Shown: positions 10,953 to 23,399 of the stretch, one piece after another
Numbering within the stretch: the stretch's first letter is position 1
Layout: each line of letters begins with the position of its first letter
Origin: Moringa oleifera
Taxonomy: Eukaryota; Streptophyta; Magnoliopsida; Brassicales; Moringaceae
Length of the DNA stretch: 64,000 nt
Direction of reading: 5' to 3'
NCBI GenBank assembly: GCA_021397835.1
Contig: JAJFZO010000049.1
Span: 1,865,001-1,929,000, forward strand
Translations under genes and position numbers: made by a program
Notes under the pieces: model-generated
What the model was told of the DNA's origin: nothing
The model's database searches: none
What the model saw: the letters and a program-made list of their open reading frames with translations, nothing else

Positions 10953-11560
10953 CCGGGAAGGCTGATAACTGAAAACAGCTTACCAAGAGGATGCAAAAAT
11001 AGATACTGCTAGCATCATCCATTCTACGTGATAAACAACTTGAAAAAGCAAAAACTTGATGAAGCAATAAAAAACTTGAAATTTCACTAAAATTAAGTAC
11101 CTTACAAGGCACAAGTTTTTCTATGACAATTCAACTATTTGCCTTGCCAACATTTGAAAACAAACTTCATCAGGGGAATCTGGACACCACAACTAAAAAC
11201 AGGTAACGCTTCCATAAATAGCCCAGCTTATGATGCATAGAGGTGAACAAAATCAAAGAAATGGGATTAAAGAAACAAACAATTTATCATTATCTCAATA
11301 ACCAACAAAGATAGAGTTGGTTGAATACAAAAATTTAATTGACCTGCAAGAATACTTCATTAAAGTAGAATATGTATAATATAAACAATCACAGAAAAAT
11401 GGCTGCCCTACTTGGTCAGTATGTAGTTATTTTATACTTCTAGCTGACCCTGCTGTTCTTTATAGAATGCCCAACTGTATATCAAAACCTCTGAAGAAGC
11501 TTTCAAAGTGTTCTTCGCTACATTTTACGCCTATGGACTATGTTAAATGCAACTGTCCAG

Positions 11561-13384
11561 CTACCCGATCGAAGATAGTTGCTGTAGGGAATTGGATTCG
11601 CGAGAAAATGCTGCAATTAATTTTTCCTTTGTCAGCTGCTCAGATCCTTGGGACTTTATCACAAATGTATGAAACACAGTATCATTAGCTGCAGCGAGTT
11701 TTGACTCAACAACAGTGACATGTGCCTCTTTGAAGGCTTCGATGACTCTTGATGCTGGGTGTGAATCCAAAGGGCAGCTCACCCTTACGATAACCTCATC
11801 ATGAGAAGCTTGAATATCAACAGCAGGTGCTTGGTGCAGATTTTCAGCGTTCGTATTAACCTCCAAAACTGATGACTCTCTAGAAGTGCTTCCATGTTTC
11901 TCCCTCTCGGCTTCCATGACCTTAAGCTTCGCCTGAAGCTCATTGATGTAAGCAATTGCATCACCCAACAAAGAGGCTTTGTCCATCTTTGATATATTGG
12001 GCACCACAGCTCGTAAAGCATAGAACCGCTGGTTCAGTTTCTCACGCCGCTGTCTCTCCGCCTCCACGTGATTAAGAGGCTCTTCTCTTCCATTTGCAGG
12101 CTTCCTCCCCCGTTTGCGTGGCCTTCTTTCATCAGTGGTACCTGGCCGTTCTTCCTTGCATGAAGCTTCAACATCTGAATGCTCAGACTCAGTAGTTATT
12201 GGCCGGGTAATCGCTGAAGGCCTTGAAGTGGCCCCTGAGAAATCAATCTGCATTTGCACCTGCTTTTGTGGCTGGTAAGTCTTAAGCCTAACATCTTCCC
12301 TAGTCCCATTGACAAGCTCCTGCAAATTATGTGCAGCGGCTTGAGAACCATAAACATCAGTTGGGACCGCTTGCTTCACACCATAATTATGTGACCATGT
12401 AGTACCATGGAGACCATTGCGAGTGCTAGAAAATGCAAGCCGGCCACCTTTATCATAGGCTTCCCAAGCAGGCCTTTCTTCCATCTTCCTAACAGCAAGT
12501 TTCTCTCTAAAGTGGGGATGAACATGACCCGAGTTGTTCAAATCCTGACCAAAGATCTTCTGGATCCCTTCCACTCTCTCCCCAATTCCCAAATTAGAAA
12601 AACAGTTAATTTCATCTTTCTTCTCATTCACGACAACCAGTGTGGGTACTACTGCTGGTTTAACCCTAGATGAATTAGTAGAAAATGAAGATCTTAGTGA
12701 CTGCAACAGTTCCAAGCTTTCCTGTAAACATCTCACAGAGCCCAATTCAACAACACCAACATCAGTTGGGACCAGAACAATGGTCTGAATTCCAGCAGAC
12801 TTTGCAAGAAAAGACCTCACACAGTAATCAGAAGCCGATTTCAATGCATCAGGGAACCATAGGTGCTTCCCAGAAGCATAGCATTGCCCCGGGCCGCCTT
12901 CACCACGAGGGAAAGAAAAATACATGGATGCCAGAAAGAACATCTCAGTATCGGTGACTCTGTCCAATCCTAGAGCATAATTATCCTCATCTGAACCTCC
13001 AAACAATTTGTGCAGTTTCTGCAACACCCTTTTCCTCATCTTCTGCTGGGTCTCGTCTTCAAGCCTGAGATTGACAACTCTTGTAACCTCTGATTCTTCT
13101 CCTTCCTTTGGCTCCCTACAAGACCCATCTCCCCAGCCAAGAACCAAATCGCCAGTCTTGGACCGCGAGATTTGCCAGAATATGGCATAGTTCCAGCTGA
13201 AATTAGATGCGTTGGGTCGGTCAACGAGATCAGATAGCTTGTTTTGCAAATTCTCATCACTTCCTAGGGTCATTAAGAGATTCTCATTAGAAATTGAGCT
13301 CGATAACAAGTAATCAAAAGCCCGTCTGCCCAAAACTGCAGCAACCATAGCCTTATCTTCATCATTCCAGACAAGCGCACCCAT
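11561..13384 (-). CDS. BHLH13: MYC-type bHLH transcription factor, JAM2/bHLH13-like, single coding exon
   Basis: 607 residues from the ATG at 13384 (MGALVW, matching the family start). A bHLH-MYC_N domain spans about 47-230 and carries family blocks [18 protein letters not shown] and [20 protein letters not shown] basic nuclear signal [12 protein letters not shown] sits at 421-432. The bHLH is at about 438-487, with His439-Glu443-Arg447 in the basic region, the pattern that reads the G-box CACGTG. The tail (about 530-600) is ACT-like. Known family role: JAM1-3 (bHLH17, 13, 3) are JAZ-interacting repressors that compete with MYC2 at G-boxes and damp jasmonate responses. The coding part is intronless, as in relatives. 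A donor-like CTG|GTGTGT near 13682 and acceptor-like AAG near 13398 suggest a leader intron (inference). No lesions are seen. JAM2 versus JAM1 is decided mainly by position next to CYP703A and ERF. Confidence 0.95.
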   Translation of the reverse strand: MGALVWNDEDKAMVAAVLGRRAFDYLLSSSISNENLLMTLGSDENLQNKLSDLVDRPNASNFSWNYAIFWQISRSKTGDLVLGWGDGSCREPKEGEESEVTRVVNLRLEDETQQKMRKRVLQKLHKLFGGSDEDNYALGLDRVTDTEMFFLASMYFSFPRGEGGPGQCYASGKHLWFPDALKSASDYCVRSFLAKSAGIQTIVLVPTDVGVVELGSVRCLQESLELLQSLRSSFSTNSSRVKPAVVPTLVVVNEKKDEINCFSNLGIGERVEGIQKIFGQDLNNSGHVHPHFREKLAVRKMEERPAWEAYDKGGRLAFSSTRNGLHGTTWSHNYGVKQAVPTDVYGSQAAAHNLQELVNGTREDVRLKTYQPQKQVQMQIDFSGATSRPSAITRPITTESEHSDVEASCKEERPGTTDERRPRKRGRKPANGREEPLNHVEAERQRREKLNQRFYALRAVVPNISKMDKASLLGDAIAYINELQAKLKVMEAEREKHGSTSRESSVLEVNTNAENLHQAPAVDIQASHDEVIVRVSCPLDSHPASRVIEAFKEAHVTVVESKLAAANDTVFHTFVIKSQGSEQLTKEKLIAAFSRESNSLQQLSSIG

Positions 13385-13980
13385 CTTCACCTTTATTTCC
13401 TTGACAAAAACTCCGAAAAGAAAGAGTACCCAGAAAACAAAAGTCTCTAAATTCCAATATCCAGATCAAACTCAGTGTGCCAACAACACCCCAAACAAGG
13501 GTTAAAGAAAAAATTCCAATGCGTTCAACCAAATAAGAAGACCCACATGGTCCTCGTTAAATTGCATGAAACCTATAATCCCAGATCTCGCTGGCTTTAA
13601 CACTAAGTTACAAATAGAACCCAGAAAAAATAAACTAAAATTAAGCCAGAGAAGGCAAGAATTAAAAAATAATACACACCAGTTGTGGGGAGCGGACCGG
13701 GATCATGAGACAACGGTCGTGCAAAGCAGTAGAGTAGTATTCTCAGGAACCCAAAATTTTCCAGGGAAAGTGACAGTTCGATTGGACGAAAAAAACTTTT
13801 CCCCCCGTAAAACAAACGATCAAAGGCCGCAAACAACACCAACGAAAGGAGAAGGATTTCTCTCTCTTTGCAGCCAAGTTAAAAGCTGGACGACAGAAGA
13901 GGGCAAGGAAGAGAAATGAGGCCCTGTTATCTGTGCTTGTGCTCTCTCTAAATCCTAACTGCAAAACCCGGAGCCGTGGG
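13385..13980 (-). promoter_or_regulatory. 5' leader and proximal promoter of the bHLH gene
   Basis: Pyrimidine-rich on the minus strand, as plant leaders are. It contains a plausible leader intron (about 13398-13682) and ends upstream in AACCCTAA-type words near 13960-14000. Transcript ends cannot be fixed from sequence. Confidence 0.4.
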
Positions 13981-16028
13981 TTAAGTAGAGATTAGGGTTA
14001 CTTGTTAACCATGGTTAACTGGTTGGAGGTTGAGTAGTAGTCGGCAACGTTTGTGTCGTTTGTTGTTTTAAAAGCTTTTTAATAATGGCGACACAGTAAA
14101 CAGAGGAGACGCACACACAGCGCACAGAGAGAGAGAGAAAGAGTTACTGTTACTTTCGCTAAGAGAAGGTTTTTGCTTGATCGGACCCCTTAGACGATTT
14201 TAATAATGAAAACGATAAAAGGTTTCTTCGGTGACATAAAATTGCGTGATCCTCATGTCCAACAGTGACTCCGCATTAACTTAACCGCACATGAACAACC
14301 TGTGACTCCACCTTTTCCCTTTTTTATTTATTTTGCTTTTATTTTTTTATAAAAAAACAAACACGACACTGTGTTGCCCAAATTATTAATTCCCATCTAA
14401 ACTGTGGATTCTGGCGTCGTTTTTGGAGACCTAAATTTAGTAAAAACCATGCTATGGTTGTCTCACCAAATTTTACAATAATTCAGTGATTTTTACTAAA
14501 AATAATTTATTAAATATTTAATTTTTTTTGCAGCGATCTTGAAACAATTATAATAGGTAAAACAAAATCCTATCTCAATCATCGTCGTATCATAAATCTA
14601 ATGTCCATTGGGTATTCAGTAGTGAATGTGATCAAATTATAAATTTAATGACTATTACATAATTAATTTATTTATAAAAATTTCAAAATTTTTTAAAAAA
14701 ATAACGGATAAATGTTTTAAAAATTGAGTTATATAGTATATAATATTTTAATTTAACTCGATTTAAATTTCAAAAGATTATTTGAATTTGAATATTATAA
14801 AAAATTATGATTTTTTTAGAAAAAGAGTATTCAAATTGAACTCTTTTGTAATAATTTTTTTACTTAAAAATTCTTCACATATATATATATATAAAAGTTT
14901 CAAATTATATTCAGAAAAAAATAAATATTAACAATATTTTTAAATATATATATTATCAACATTTCAAAAATTATAAAATAATAATTCATGAATGAAAATA
15001 ATTCAAAATAAACGTAAAATTCTAATTTATTTTTAAAACTAATTTAACAATAAATTATCTTAATTATTTGATGACAATTTTAAAATTATCATTTAATTTA
15101 AATTAAATCAAAATATAAAACATATGATTAATCAAATTAAAATTTAAATTAAATAACAAGCGTCCTTTGAGAGTTTGTTTTGATGTTTTACAGACAATAG
15201 TTTAGTGAGCTGAAAAGACTCAACGACTCGGATTGTAAAAATCTCTCGTTTCTCATTAGAAGGACGGTAAAACTTGTTTCTCGTTAAAGTGAAAAGGTAA
15301 ATAATTTCATTATTAACATAAGATTTTAATAATATAAAGATATAAATTCCGCATCTTACGGTGTACTGTACGGTACATTAACAAAGTCACATCTTTCAGG
15401 AAAGCCGTCCAAGTTGACGACAGGGTGTGGGTCCCAAGCTTAAGCATCTTCTCTTTTCTTTTTTATTTTTCTTTTTTTTAAAATTAAAGCTTAATCATGT
15501 GGGTTAATGGTAATTAACAAGATTACTATGCTAACCACTTGATTATGCTCTGCCATTGAAAGTGAAGCAGAAAGAAATCAGGGGGACCCACAATTTTATT
15601 TTTATGGGGCTAAGTCTGAGGTTTCAAGATAAGTATAGATTAACGTTTGTTTAAAGAGCATGTAGTACAACACCCGTGGGCCCTACTTGAGTAGAATCTA
15701 AGCCAACCAAAACCTGAAACCGAAAGTGATCCCCACACCGAAAAAACAGGAAAGAAAATATCTTCTGTTACGATGAGGATTGCTGGTAGCTGATTTTTTC
15801 CGGAGATAACTGCGGGTCCCTCTTGTAATCGACGGGTGAGGATGTAAGTTTGTTCGGATTACACCGATATTTTCTGTGGTCATGGTTGGAGGGAATCAAC
15901 AGCTTCAGGAATCACGGTCCACACGAAGAGCCGCAAAGCAGAGCCATCCAAACGGAAAAGAATATTTATGTCAGGAGCGTGAGTTTCACTGCCTAATCGT
16001 GATTGCGTTTTCGGAAGTCATAGTCATC

Positions 16029-18360
16029 CACGTGCTTAAACCTCGCGTGATATAGATAATGCCGGGTCAGTTGCGAGACCCAACTAGCAGTTCTTATCAC
16101 GCAAGGGAGCAGCTCGTCCGTCACGCGTTTTGGGCGGCTTCAGTTACACGCCCATCTACCCACGATCCACGAGCCGGGACCCAACTTCTGTGAAACGCAC
16201 ACCTTTGATACCAAAGACGGACTCCACGTGCCGTTTCCTCGTGGCTCTTTAATACCTGTTCGATCCTTGATTTTATCGAATAAAAGCCTACCTGAATTTA
16301 GCCAAAAGAGGAGAGGGAAAAAAAAGTATAATTAGTAGGAATTTAAGGGAAAAAGCAAAAGGCACCGTAAACAGACATGCAGCTCGTGAATAGCACGTGA
16401 CGCCAACGTGAACCCGGGTGAGTTTTGGAGTGAGAAGAACGTGATCTGCATTTAATTATCAGCTTTTTGAAAAATTAGGTGTAGCGTGTTTGTCATGTGT
16501 CTGTTGATTTAAAATTCCACGTCATCCAAGCGACGTGGTCATCCAGTTTTTCGTGTCCCCCGTTGTTTCACCTTTTTGTCCCTCATCAAGTTGATTGTTT
16601 GTGCCGCGTGGGAATTTATCAGGCAGGCTGATTTTTATGATGGGGTTATCGCGGAAGGGTGCAGCGTACATCTGCTGAGGGTTTCCGTAATTTGACTTAT
16701 CTCACAGAGCCTTAAGTTTCTGTCCGGTACCATTGGAACACGTGTCCCCAATCCGCTTGAAATATCGGAAATCTGTCGCTGGAGGAAGGCCGCCCCACAG
16801 ATGAAGATGTGAAATTCCTAACCTTACGTGCTGTCACTGACATGCCACATACCTCCCTGGAGCCACCTAATGGTTAAGGGCCCCATCTTGAAGCAACACC
16901 CGCCCCTAATGAAATTTTTAAAAATGAATTAAGATATTTTTTAAATTACGAATAATATATAACAAGCTAAATGATTAGAAATTTGAGTGTAATTCAATAA
17001 AAAATTATCAATAGAAAGGAAAACCGGTACGGAAACTGTTGAATTCCATTAATACCCATGCTTTTTTGGACCATCTCTCATGTATAACAATGATGATGAT
17101 GGTCAATCCATCACGGGCTGAAGTAGGGCTCCCTCACAGTAAAGGCACAATAGACTGCCACACCGTTCACGTGCCTGTAGGATTGGGACCGCCATGGAAA
17201 GGTTGGGACCACCCTAGAGGCGAACGCGCTTCGAATTGTCAAGACGTTGCGAGCCACCGGCTTTGGGTTTCCGGAGCCCTAATTAATGTCACCCTACCGT
17301 CCCTTTTATTCGTCAATGTACGGTATTGTCGTGCCACGTGTTTACGTGCCTTGTCAATAAAATAATACTTTTTTTTTGTTTTTCCTGTTTGCTATAAATT
17401 TCAATTTGTTTTAATAAGAATTGAGACTAATATTTGAAATAAATAATATTATTTTTTGAACTTCTACATCTATGTTTGCATATTTGTTGGCGTGGAGTGG
17501 CTCCTGACTCCTGAGGGTTGCTTGCGTCAACTGGCCATTACTTAACTCGTGTAGAGCGTGGTTAGAAATGCTGGGATGCGGACCCCACAACGGTTGCCGC
17601 ACGTGCTGAACGTGCATTGGATTTGGGCACGGCACTTTAGGTGGTGGCATTATTGAGTTGCATGTTGTACAGTTTTGGAAAGGAACAATAATGCTGGATT
17701 AAATCATTCACTATTTTGGAAGGCTCGATCTCTGCCTAATATTGTGGTAAGATAAGTAATTACTCTAATAATAAATTTGTATAAAGATATGGTAAGTCAT
17801 ATAAAAGCATTAAATGTAGTAAAACCACCTGTTCTATAAAGTTTGTATTAAGGACCATTCTTATAATCATATTTATTCTATTTGTGGTTAATTAGACCAA
17901 AATTTGTAACATCCTGCAAATTCTTATTACATGTCTATCAAGTTAACATGAACGCTACCCATGTAACAAAGTATCCAAGGCTTAATATATTATCAATATA
18001 GTCTTCTCCCGCTATTATCATTTTTAGTGTAACAGACGAACATGGGCCAAGACCTGAGCCCATGTTCCAACATGGACCCTGACCCAAGCTCATGTTGTCA
18101 ATATGATCCCTGAGTGCTGTCCAAGTGTTCGATGTGGGCTGTTACTTGACCCATGTGTTAAATGTAGACTGTGCTTTAGCCCACGTGTTTATTGTGGGCC
18201 ATTATTTTAGTCCATGTTTCTGAGCCATCTTTTTAAGCATTACTAAATTTGGGCTTGGTGTCTGGTTGAAGCTTGGAGGGCTGTTCAAATAAAAGAAATA
18301 TGTGAACAATGGGCTCTCAATTAAGTTTATTAGGCACGTGACGCTATGTAAATGCACGTG
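16029..18360. promoter_or_regulatory. Cluster of ten CACGTG (G-box/ABRE) palindromes
   Basis: CACGTG occurs at 16029, 16225, 16394, 16739, 17168, 17335, 17600, 18182, 18335 and 18355. Further ACGT cores (CCACGTCA, GACGTGG, AACGTG) lie between 16400 and 16530. A given 6-mer is expected about once per 4 kb. G-boxes bind bHLH and bZIP factors. The nearest gene in transcriptional orientation is the bHLH gene, about 2.6 kb away on the left; the AP2/ERF gene is 4.5 kb to the right. Enhancer function is an inference. Confidence 0.5.
18030..18225 (+). repeat. Degenerate ~30-bp minisatellite, about six units
   Basis: Units begin near 18030, 18060, 18090, 18121, 18151, 18181 and 18212. They share the pattern (C)CATGT-GTT-AA-TGTGGGC-TG-TTTAGC with many substitutions. 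One unit variant creates the CACGTG at 18182. Confidence 0.6.
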
Positions 18361-18849
18361 TTTAAGAGTAACGTTGCAAAGAGGTTTAGACAGGTTACAT
18401 ATGCTATGCATTCTTATGTATAAATGTAACCTTTTTTTTATACCTTAGGAAGTTTTAAAGTCAGTGAAAAAATAATAATTTTATAAATTTTATAAATTTG
18501 AAATAAATAATATTTATAATATAATTTAAATAAGATAATATTAATTTTAAAAATGATTGGAATAGGATTTGAACCAAATAAAATATTTATCTTAATGTAG
18601 GAAAGGTTGGGTAGCCAAACAATGAAGTCACAATGAACAAACATCTCCAGGCCATCAAGCATCAACCAACAACATACGTTTTTTTTTATTATTATTTTTC
18701 CTTCAAATGAATAAGACTAACCCATGGAAGGAGGAGAGATTTTCTTGGAGTGAATCTTATGAGCAAAATATTTTTCCCATATTTTATCTACTAATTTTAT
18801 TTTTTCTTGTTTATAATATTTATTACAATTTTTTAAAAGTAATTTTATG

Positions 18850-20350
18850 GGCATTTATATATGGGTTAGGGTTTAAGTAGTAATTCGATTTCTAATGATC
18901 AGTTCATGACTAATTAGTCTTTCGTATCAATGAGACTGATCACAAAGTCACAAAAAACATGATTTGTGCAATCTTTGACATCAATATGTTGGGTTAATGA
19001 GATAAAAAATAAATAATTTATCATTAAATAAAATCTTTTTATAAAAATTAATAATTTGTTAGTAAAAATAGATAAAATCATCAGGTTATTATTAAAGTGA
19101 TAATAGACAAATAATTTTTACTGAGAGTTATCATTAAGTTCACATTACAAAACAAAAATATCAAAATATACAAATTATCATATAAAAAAAGAGTTTTATG
19201 TGAAGACTTTCTAGTTCACCTAAAATGTACTAAAAAAATTACTTTAAGTTACAAAACTGAAAACACTTTGATATAGTATATATAGACATATGTGTGTGTG
19301 GGGTTGGGGTGGTTAAAGCTTATAGAAATTAAGAAAGAAAATGTTTTATTTATCCATATGATTTCAGGTTTTGTCAACTGTAAGAGCTATAAGAGTGAAG
19401 AGGTTTTGATACATTTATATACGGGCAGGTCGAAGTAATAATTTGAGCCTAAAGTATTAGCTCTTGACCAACCCTTTTTCTCAAATGGATAATGAGAAAG
19501 CCTCAAATTAAAAGGCACGATCGAGGTGGTCAATGTGGTTATGCTAATGAGATAAAACACAAACAACTTGTCAAAAAAGATATGCAAGAATCATTTAAGT
19601 CGGAGCAATAAGTAGGGTTGTTGTTAGGTTCATATCATAAGGACAAAATTATCAAAAATTGAGACCAATCATATATAAAATGAGAGGTTTGATGTAACTC
19701 TCTCTCTCTATATGAGGCAGGACCTAAAGAGATTATGAATAAAAACTTTCTACTCATGCATTTGAAGTGCAATAAAAAGGTTTCTTAAGCTACAAGAGTG
19801 AGGGAGCTTATAACTATATATTGGGTTAGGGTCCATAAAGATTAAGAATGAGAACTTTCACTCCTCTATCTAAAGTGCATTTAAAAAGTTTAATCAAATA
19901 TAAGAATGAGAAGACTTTGGTATAAACATATATGGGCTAGGACCCAAGTATAGTAATTTAAGCCCAAAAGATCAACTCGGACCAACCCTATGCATAAAAA
20001 AGGTGACTACAAAATGTCAGTGTATATGGGCTAGGACCCAAGTATTGTAATTTGAGCCCAAAAGATCAACTTGGACCAACCCTATGCATAAAAAAGGTGA
20101 CTACAAACTCCTAATAGGCACGATCCAAGTGACCAACATTGTTAACACTATTAGGTTGAGTAAACGAGACAAAGGATACCAACAAATTATCAAAATGGAC
20201 AAGTAGAAGTCACCAAGTCACTTAGTCAGTAGCAAGTAATTCATATAAAAGATTAATCTAAAGTCCGTACTATAAAAATAAAATTATCAAAATAAATATT
20301 GATATCTCTGTAAAAGAAGATAACTCTATTGAAACATTTTTTACAGTGAT
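18850..20350 (+). repeat. Decayed tandem array of about three 0.5-kb units
   Basis: Three stretches starting near 18850, 19420 and 19929 follow the same order of words: TATATGGGCTAGGACCCAAG, then AATTTGAGCCCAAAAG, then GACCAACCCT, then AGGCACGATC, then GAGATAAA with a run of CAAA, then AAAATTATCAAAA. Similarity is patchy and falls with distance. No ORF of note and no terminal structure are seen. It may be an old satellite fragment or nested non-coding transposon remnants. Confidence 0.55.
19929..20107 (+). repeat. 94-bp tandem duplication inside the decayed array
   Basis: Copies start at 19929 and 20023 with TATATGGGCTAGGACCCAAG and share AACCCTATGCATAAAAAAGG. They differ at only a few positions, so this duplication is much younger than the surrounding array. 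Confidence 0.85.
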
Positions 20351-21563
20351 ATTACGCTGCTCAAATATATATTAACTTGAGCGTCAAAAACTTCTCCAGT
20401 GGTCTCAATAATATCTTCTTTTTTTTTCATTCTTATAAATTTCCTTCATTTATAAGAACAAAAAAAAAAAGCTTAATTTGTTTGCATTTGTAATCACGTT
20501 TCATGGCATTTTCTGTATTAAAATAATAGAGTATTTTTCTTACAAAAAGAAAAAAAAAAGGCTCCAAAAGAATGGAAGAGAGAGTGAATTCAATATGCAA
20601 TGGCGTCTCCACTAACAATTGTTGAAGGTAAAACAGAGAAACATAACGTGTGTGTTGTATGTACTGAGTGAATTCTGTGTTTTAGCCTGTAAGTTCGGTG
20701 GAAGAATCAAGAGCAGCGAATCTATGACGCGAGCCCCATCAGAGAAGGAGAATCAAGGGGAGCAGTCATACTGACACATAGATTGAAAGGAAAGGACAAA
20801 AATCATGTTGTTTGTTGTCTTTTTGAAACAGAGCTAAGACATGCATGCACCACTTGTTTGTCGTAATGCTCCTCAATTCACACGTTCTGGCTAGTAGGTG
20901 CTCTTCCATTTTCCTTATCTTCTGCTCTGCTGGGTACGGGCCTTCAAGGACCCTAACTGGACCAAGAAAATAATGGTCATTTTCCCTGGAAAGTTGGGTT
21001 TTTCAGAAGAAAATGAGATAAATAATTTGACAGGGAAACAAGTAGGGTCATAACAATAAAAGGATGAAAGCAGGGGCCTTTTTAGGTGCAAATGCATATG
21101 CTAGATATGAAAGTTTGGAGGACAGCTTATCATTGTTCTATTTGTCTAAGCTTCTAGCCTTCCCTCCTAAGTTCCTAACTTGGTGCAAGGCTGTGAATAT
21201 TAATTCCTAGCACATAGCTTGTTTGGTTATATTGATGATTCTAATTCATGATGCCATTAATGGGCATGAAAGCTTCTTCTGAGTTAACCTCACTTAACAT
21301 TACAGATTAAGCAAGACAGAGATGAGGATAGGTATTGTGAAGGAAGAACAAAAGAAGAACAAGAGGTAGATGTGTAAATATATCGTCACTGTGATGCTGT
21401 GGAACTGGTTTTGTCCGCCTATAGAGTAGATAAGATTTTCTTGGCGGGTGGCTTCCTGTACTTCAAGCATCTTATCGAGAGAAACAAGAAACCACAATTT
21501 ATCACTCTATGTACATACAATAACTCCCTGACGAGAAATAATATTAAACTCCCTTCACCTTCC

Positions 21564-21583
21564 CTCTCTCTCTCTCTCTCTCT
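21564..21583 (+). repeat. (CT)10 microsatellite
   Basis: Uninterrupted CT run in the gene-poor interval upstream of the AP2/ERF gene. Confidence 0.85.
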
Positions 21584-22753
21584 GTGCAAGAATCTTAAGC
21601 TAATTATTTGTTTAGTTTCTGGTGGGTACCTGTGTCTGTGTGTGGTGCATATATGGTCATCTGATCATCTTGTTGATCTAGGTTACTTCTCTTATATTCT
21701 GCAAGAAAATGGCCTACAAAAAAGCTTCCTCCTTTTAGCCACAGACCCACCAGTAAAGTTAAAGGGTAAAGCCAGCAAGAGAAGCTTTAGTACAGTCAAA
21801 ATAAAGACGACCTGAATGGTCTTTGTGCATGCATATCCCTTGTGGAGGAAACTGTAGAGCCAAGAGAATAAGGAAAAAAAAAAAAAAGCTGGTCGATAAG
21901 CACATGGACAGAATGGGCTGGATATGATAACAAGCTTGGTCTTGTGATTCTTACAAAAGCAAAAGAGAATAACTTGGCTTTTAGGTGCAGTACCGGGTGG
22001 CTTCCACAATGAGTTAATGGGTTTGAATTACAAGATACATAGGCTGCAGTGACTAGTGAGGATGGGTGACCAGTCCAAGCCATAAGGACCAAGCAGCAGC
22101 AATGGTGATGAAACAGATCATTTGGTTTGTAGCATTTATGGGTATATTATTGTCAACAAATCATTGCGTACTGAAACAGTGACCTTCATGAATGGGCATC
22201 TCCAACTCTTTTTCGGGTGTCTCCAACACCCAAAGCTTTTCACTTTTGTCGTAATCAATCCTACTAATATAATGCAATATAGCTAAGCTACCAAGTTTCC
22301 TCACGCCAAAAAGGCCATAAAGAAAACAAAGTCACTCAAGTCTCGTGTTACCGTCCACCATGTGAAGCAAAGCAGCAGCGTGGATGGAAGCATCGATCCG
22401 ATCCCCAAGCCCTTCACCAGAGGCAGTTGGCTCGTTCAGGCCTTCTCTCGGTGGGAGACACAACGTCACCCGGCCTGCCACTTGCGGCTCTAGAGGTCAT
22501 CGCTTGTTTTTATTTGATTTCTTTAATAGCGTTGGGACAAATATCAGTCACGTGTTGAATAGGGTACAGACTGGTAAGAACACACTCTTTCACTTTCAGC
22601 TACCTTTGTCTTTGCACTTCCAGCATGTTGTGATCTTTAGGTCTAAACGGTGAGTTTCACGCATGGATACACTAATACAGTAAATCTGACAAATATGTAT
22701 CGAATAAGGGTATTTAAGTAGTTTCACTATCGAGCGTTAAAGCCTGGTGCAGA

Positions 22754-22759
22754 TATAAA
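22754..22759 (+). promoter_or_regulatory. Candidate TATA box of the AP2/ERF gene
   Basis: TATAAA lies 64 bp before the ATG at 22818, which would leave a very short leader starting near 22785. An upstream ATG at 22760 in another frame would then fall outside the transcript. Confidence 0.4.
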
Positions 22760-22817
22760 TGATGCGAAATGCATATGAGACTCTGAAGCCAACAGTTCTT
22801 AAATGTAAAATTAATGA

Positions 22818-23399
22818 ATGGAGCTCCTCACCGCAACCAGCAGCAGCAGCAGCAGAAGCTCTGCTACTACGGCCACCACCACCGATGAAATGCATCTGCA
22901 GCAGAAACCTGAGCCCCAGCGGGGCGGCACACGGCATCCGGTGTACCACGGAGTCCGAAAACGGCGGTGGGGGAAGTGGGTGTCTGAGATCAGGGAGCCA
23001 CGCAAGAAATCTCGCATTTGGTTAGGTTCTTTCCCTGTGCCGGAAATGGCAGCCAAGGCCTACGACGTGGCTGCGTATTGCCTCAAAGGACGTAAAGCTC
23101 AGCTGAATTTCCCTCACGAAGTGGAAAACCTTCCCCGGCCGTCCACCTGTACAGCCAGAGACATTCAAGCAGCAGCAGCAAAAGCGGCGCGGTCAGTGTT
23201 ATCATCAAAGCAGACCGGTAGTGTAACAGACTGTAATAGTGCCGGAGCCGGGTGTGACGACTTCTGGGGCGAAATTGAGTTGCCGGAACTCTTCGACGGA
23301 AAGTATCCCCGGAATTCTTGTGGATGGACCACCACGTTTCTCGGCGACGCCTCGTGGCTCGACGGAGAGAGTCACCAGCAGTTCATGGCATGCCTGTAA
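22818..23399 (+). CDS. ERF023: AP2/ERF transcription factor, DREB A-4 subgroup (ERF023-like)
   Basis: 193 residues, single exon. A Ser/Thr-rich N-terminus is followed by one AP2 domain at about 42-99 with [19 protein letters not shown], the hallmark of the DREB A-4 group (TINY relatives). After it comes [20 protein letters not shown], a conserved A-4 extension, then an acidic C-terminal half with [12 protein letters not shown] that could act as an activation region. Known family role: nuclear DNA-binding regulators of stress, hormone and growth responses; the target of this member is unknown. Oddity: the usual YRGVR opening of the AP2 domain is YHGVR, replacing an arginine that contacts DNA in the AtERF1 structure. 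The assignment to ERF023 rests on similarity plus position beside bHLH13 and CYP703A; ERF020-022 relatives are alternatives. Confidence 0.9.
   Translation: MELLTATSSSSSRSSATTATTTDEMHLQQKPEPQRGGTRHPVYHGVRKRRWGKWVSEIREPRKKSRIWLGSFPVPEMAAKAYDVAAYCLKGRKAQLNFPHEVENLPRPSTCTARDIQAAAAKAARSVLSSKQTGSVTDCNSAGAGCDDFWGEIELPELFDGKYPRNSCGWTTTFLGDASWLDGESHQQFMACL

Larger units (their letters stand above)
7760..11560. other. Intergenic region between the KELP-like gene and the bHLH gene
   Basis: No protein family is recognised on either strand. Open frames here (for example 8135-8542 on the minus strand) show no known domain. Contents are the 3' flank of the KELP-like gene, a (CT)13 microsatellite, a strongly AT-rich block at 9130-9400, a more GC-rich stretch at 9550-10120 and the 3' flank of the bHLH gene with a 79-bp tandem duplication. 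Confidence 0.5.
13985..22750. other. Gene-poor interval between the bHLH and AP2/ERF genes
   Basis: About 8.8 kb without a recognisable coding exon. Sub-regions: AT-rich DNA at 14280-15150; higher-GC DNA at 15880-17400 rich in ACGT cores; a minisatellite at 18030-18225; a decayed tandem array at 18850-20350; mixed DNA with a CT microsatellite to 22750. Open frames at 17039-17365, 17411-17650 and 21399-21815 show no family signature. Confidence 0.5.

Noticed and set aside
17039..17650. Two opposite-strand frames of 108 and 79 codons in the G-box cluster
   Set aside because: No domain or codon pattern supports them; the region looks regulatory or non-coding.
21399..21815. 138-codon open frame
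   Set aside because: It runs through a CT microsatellite (Ser-Leu repeat) and has no family signature.
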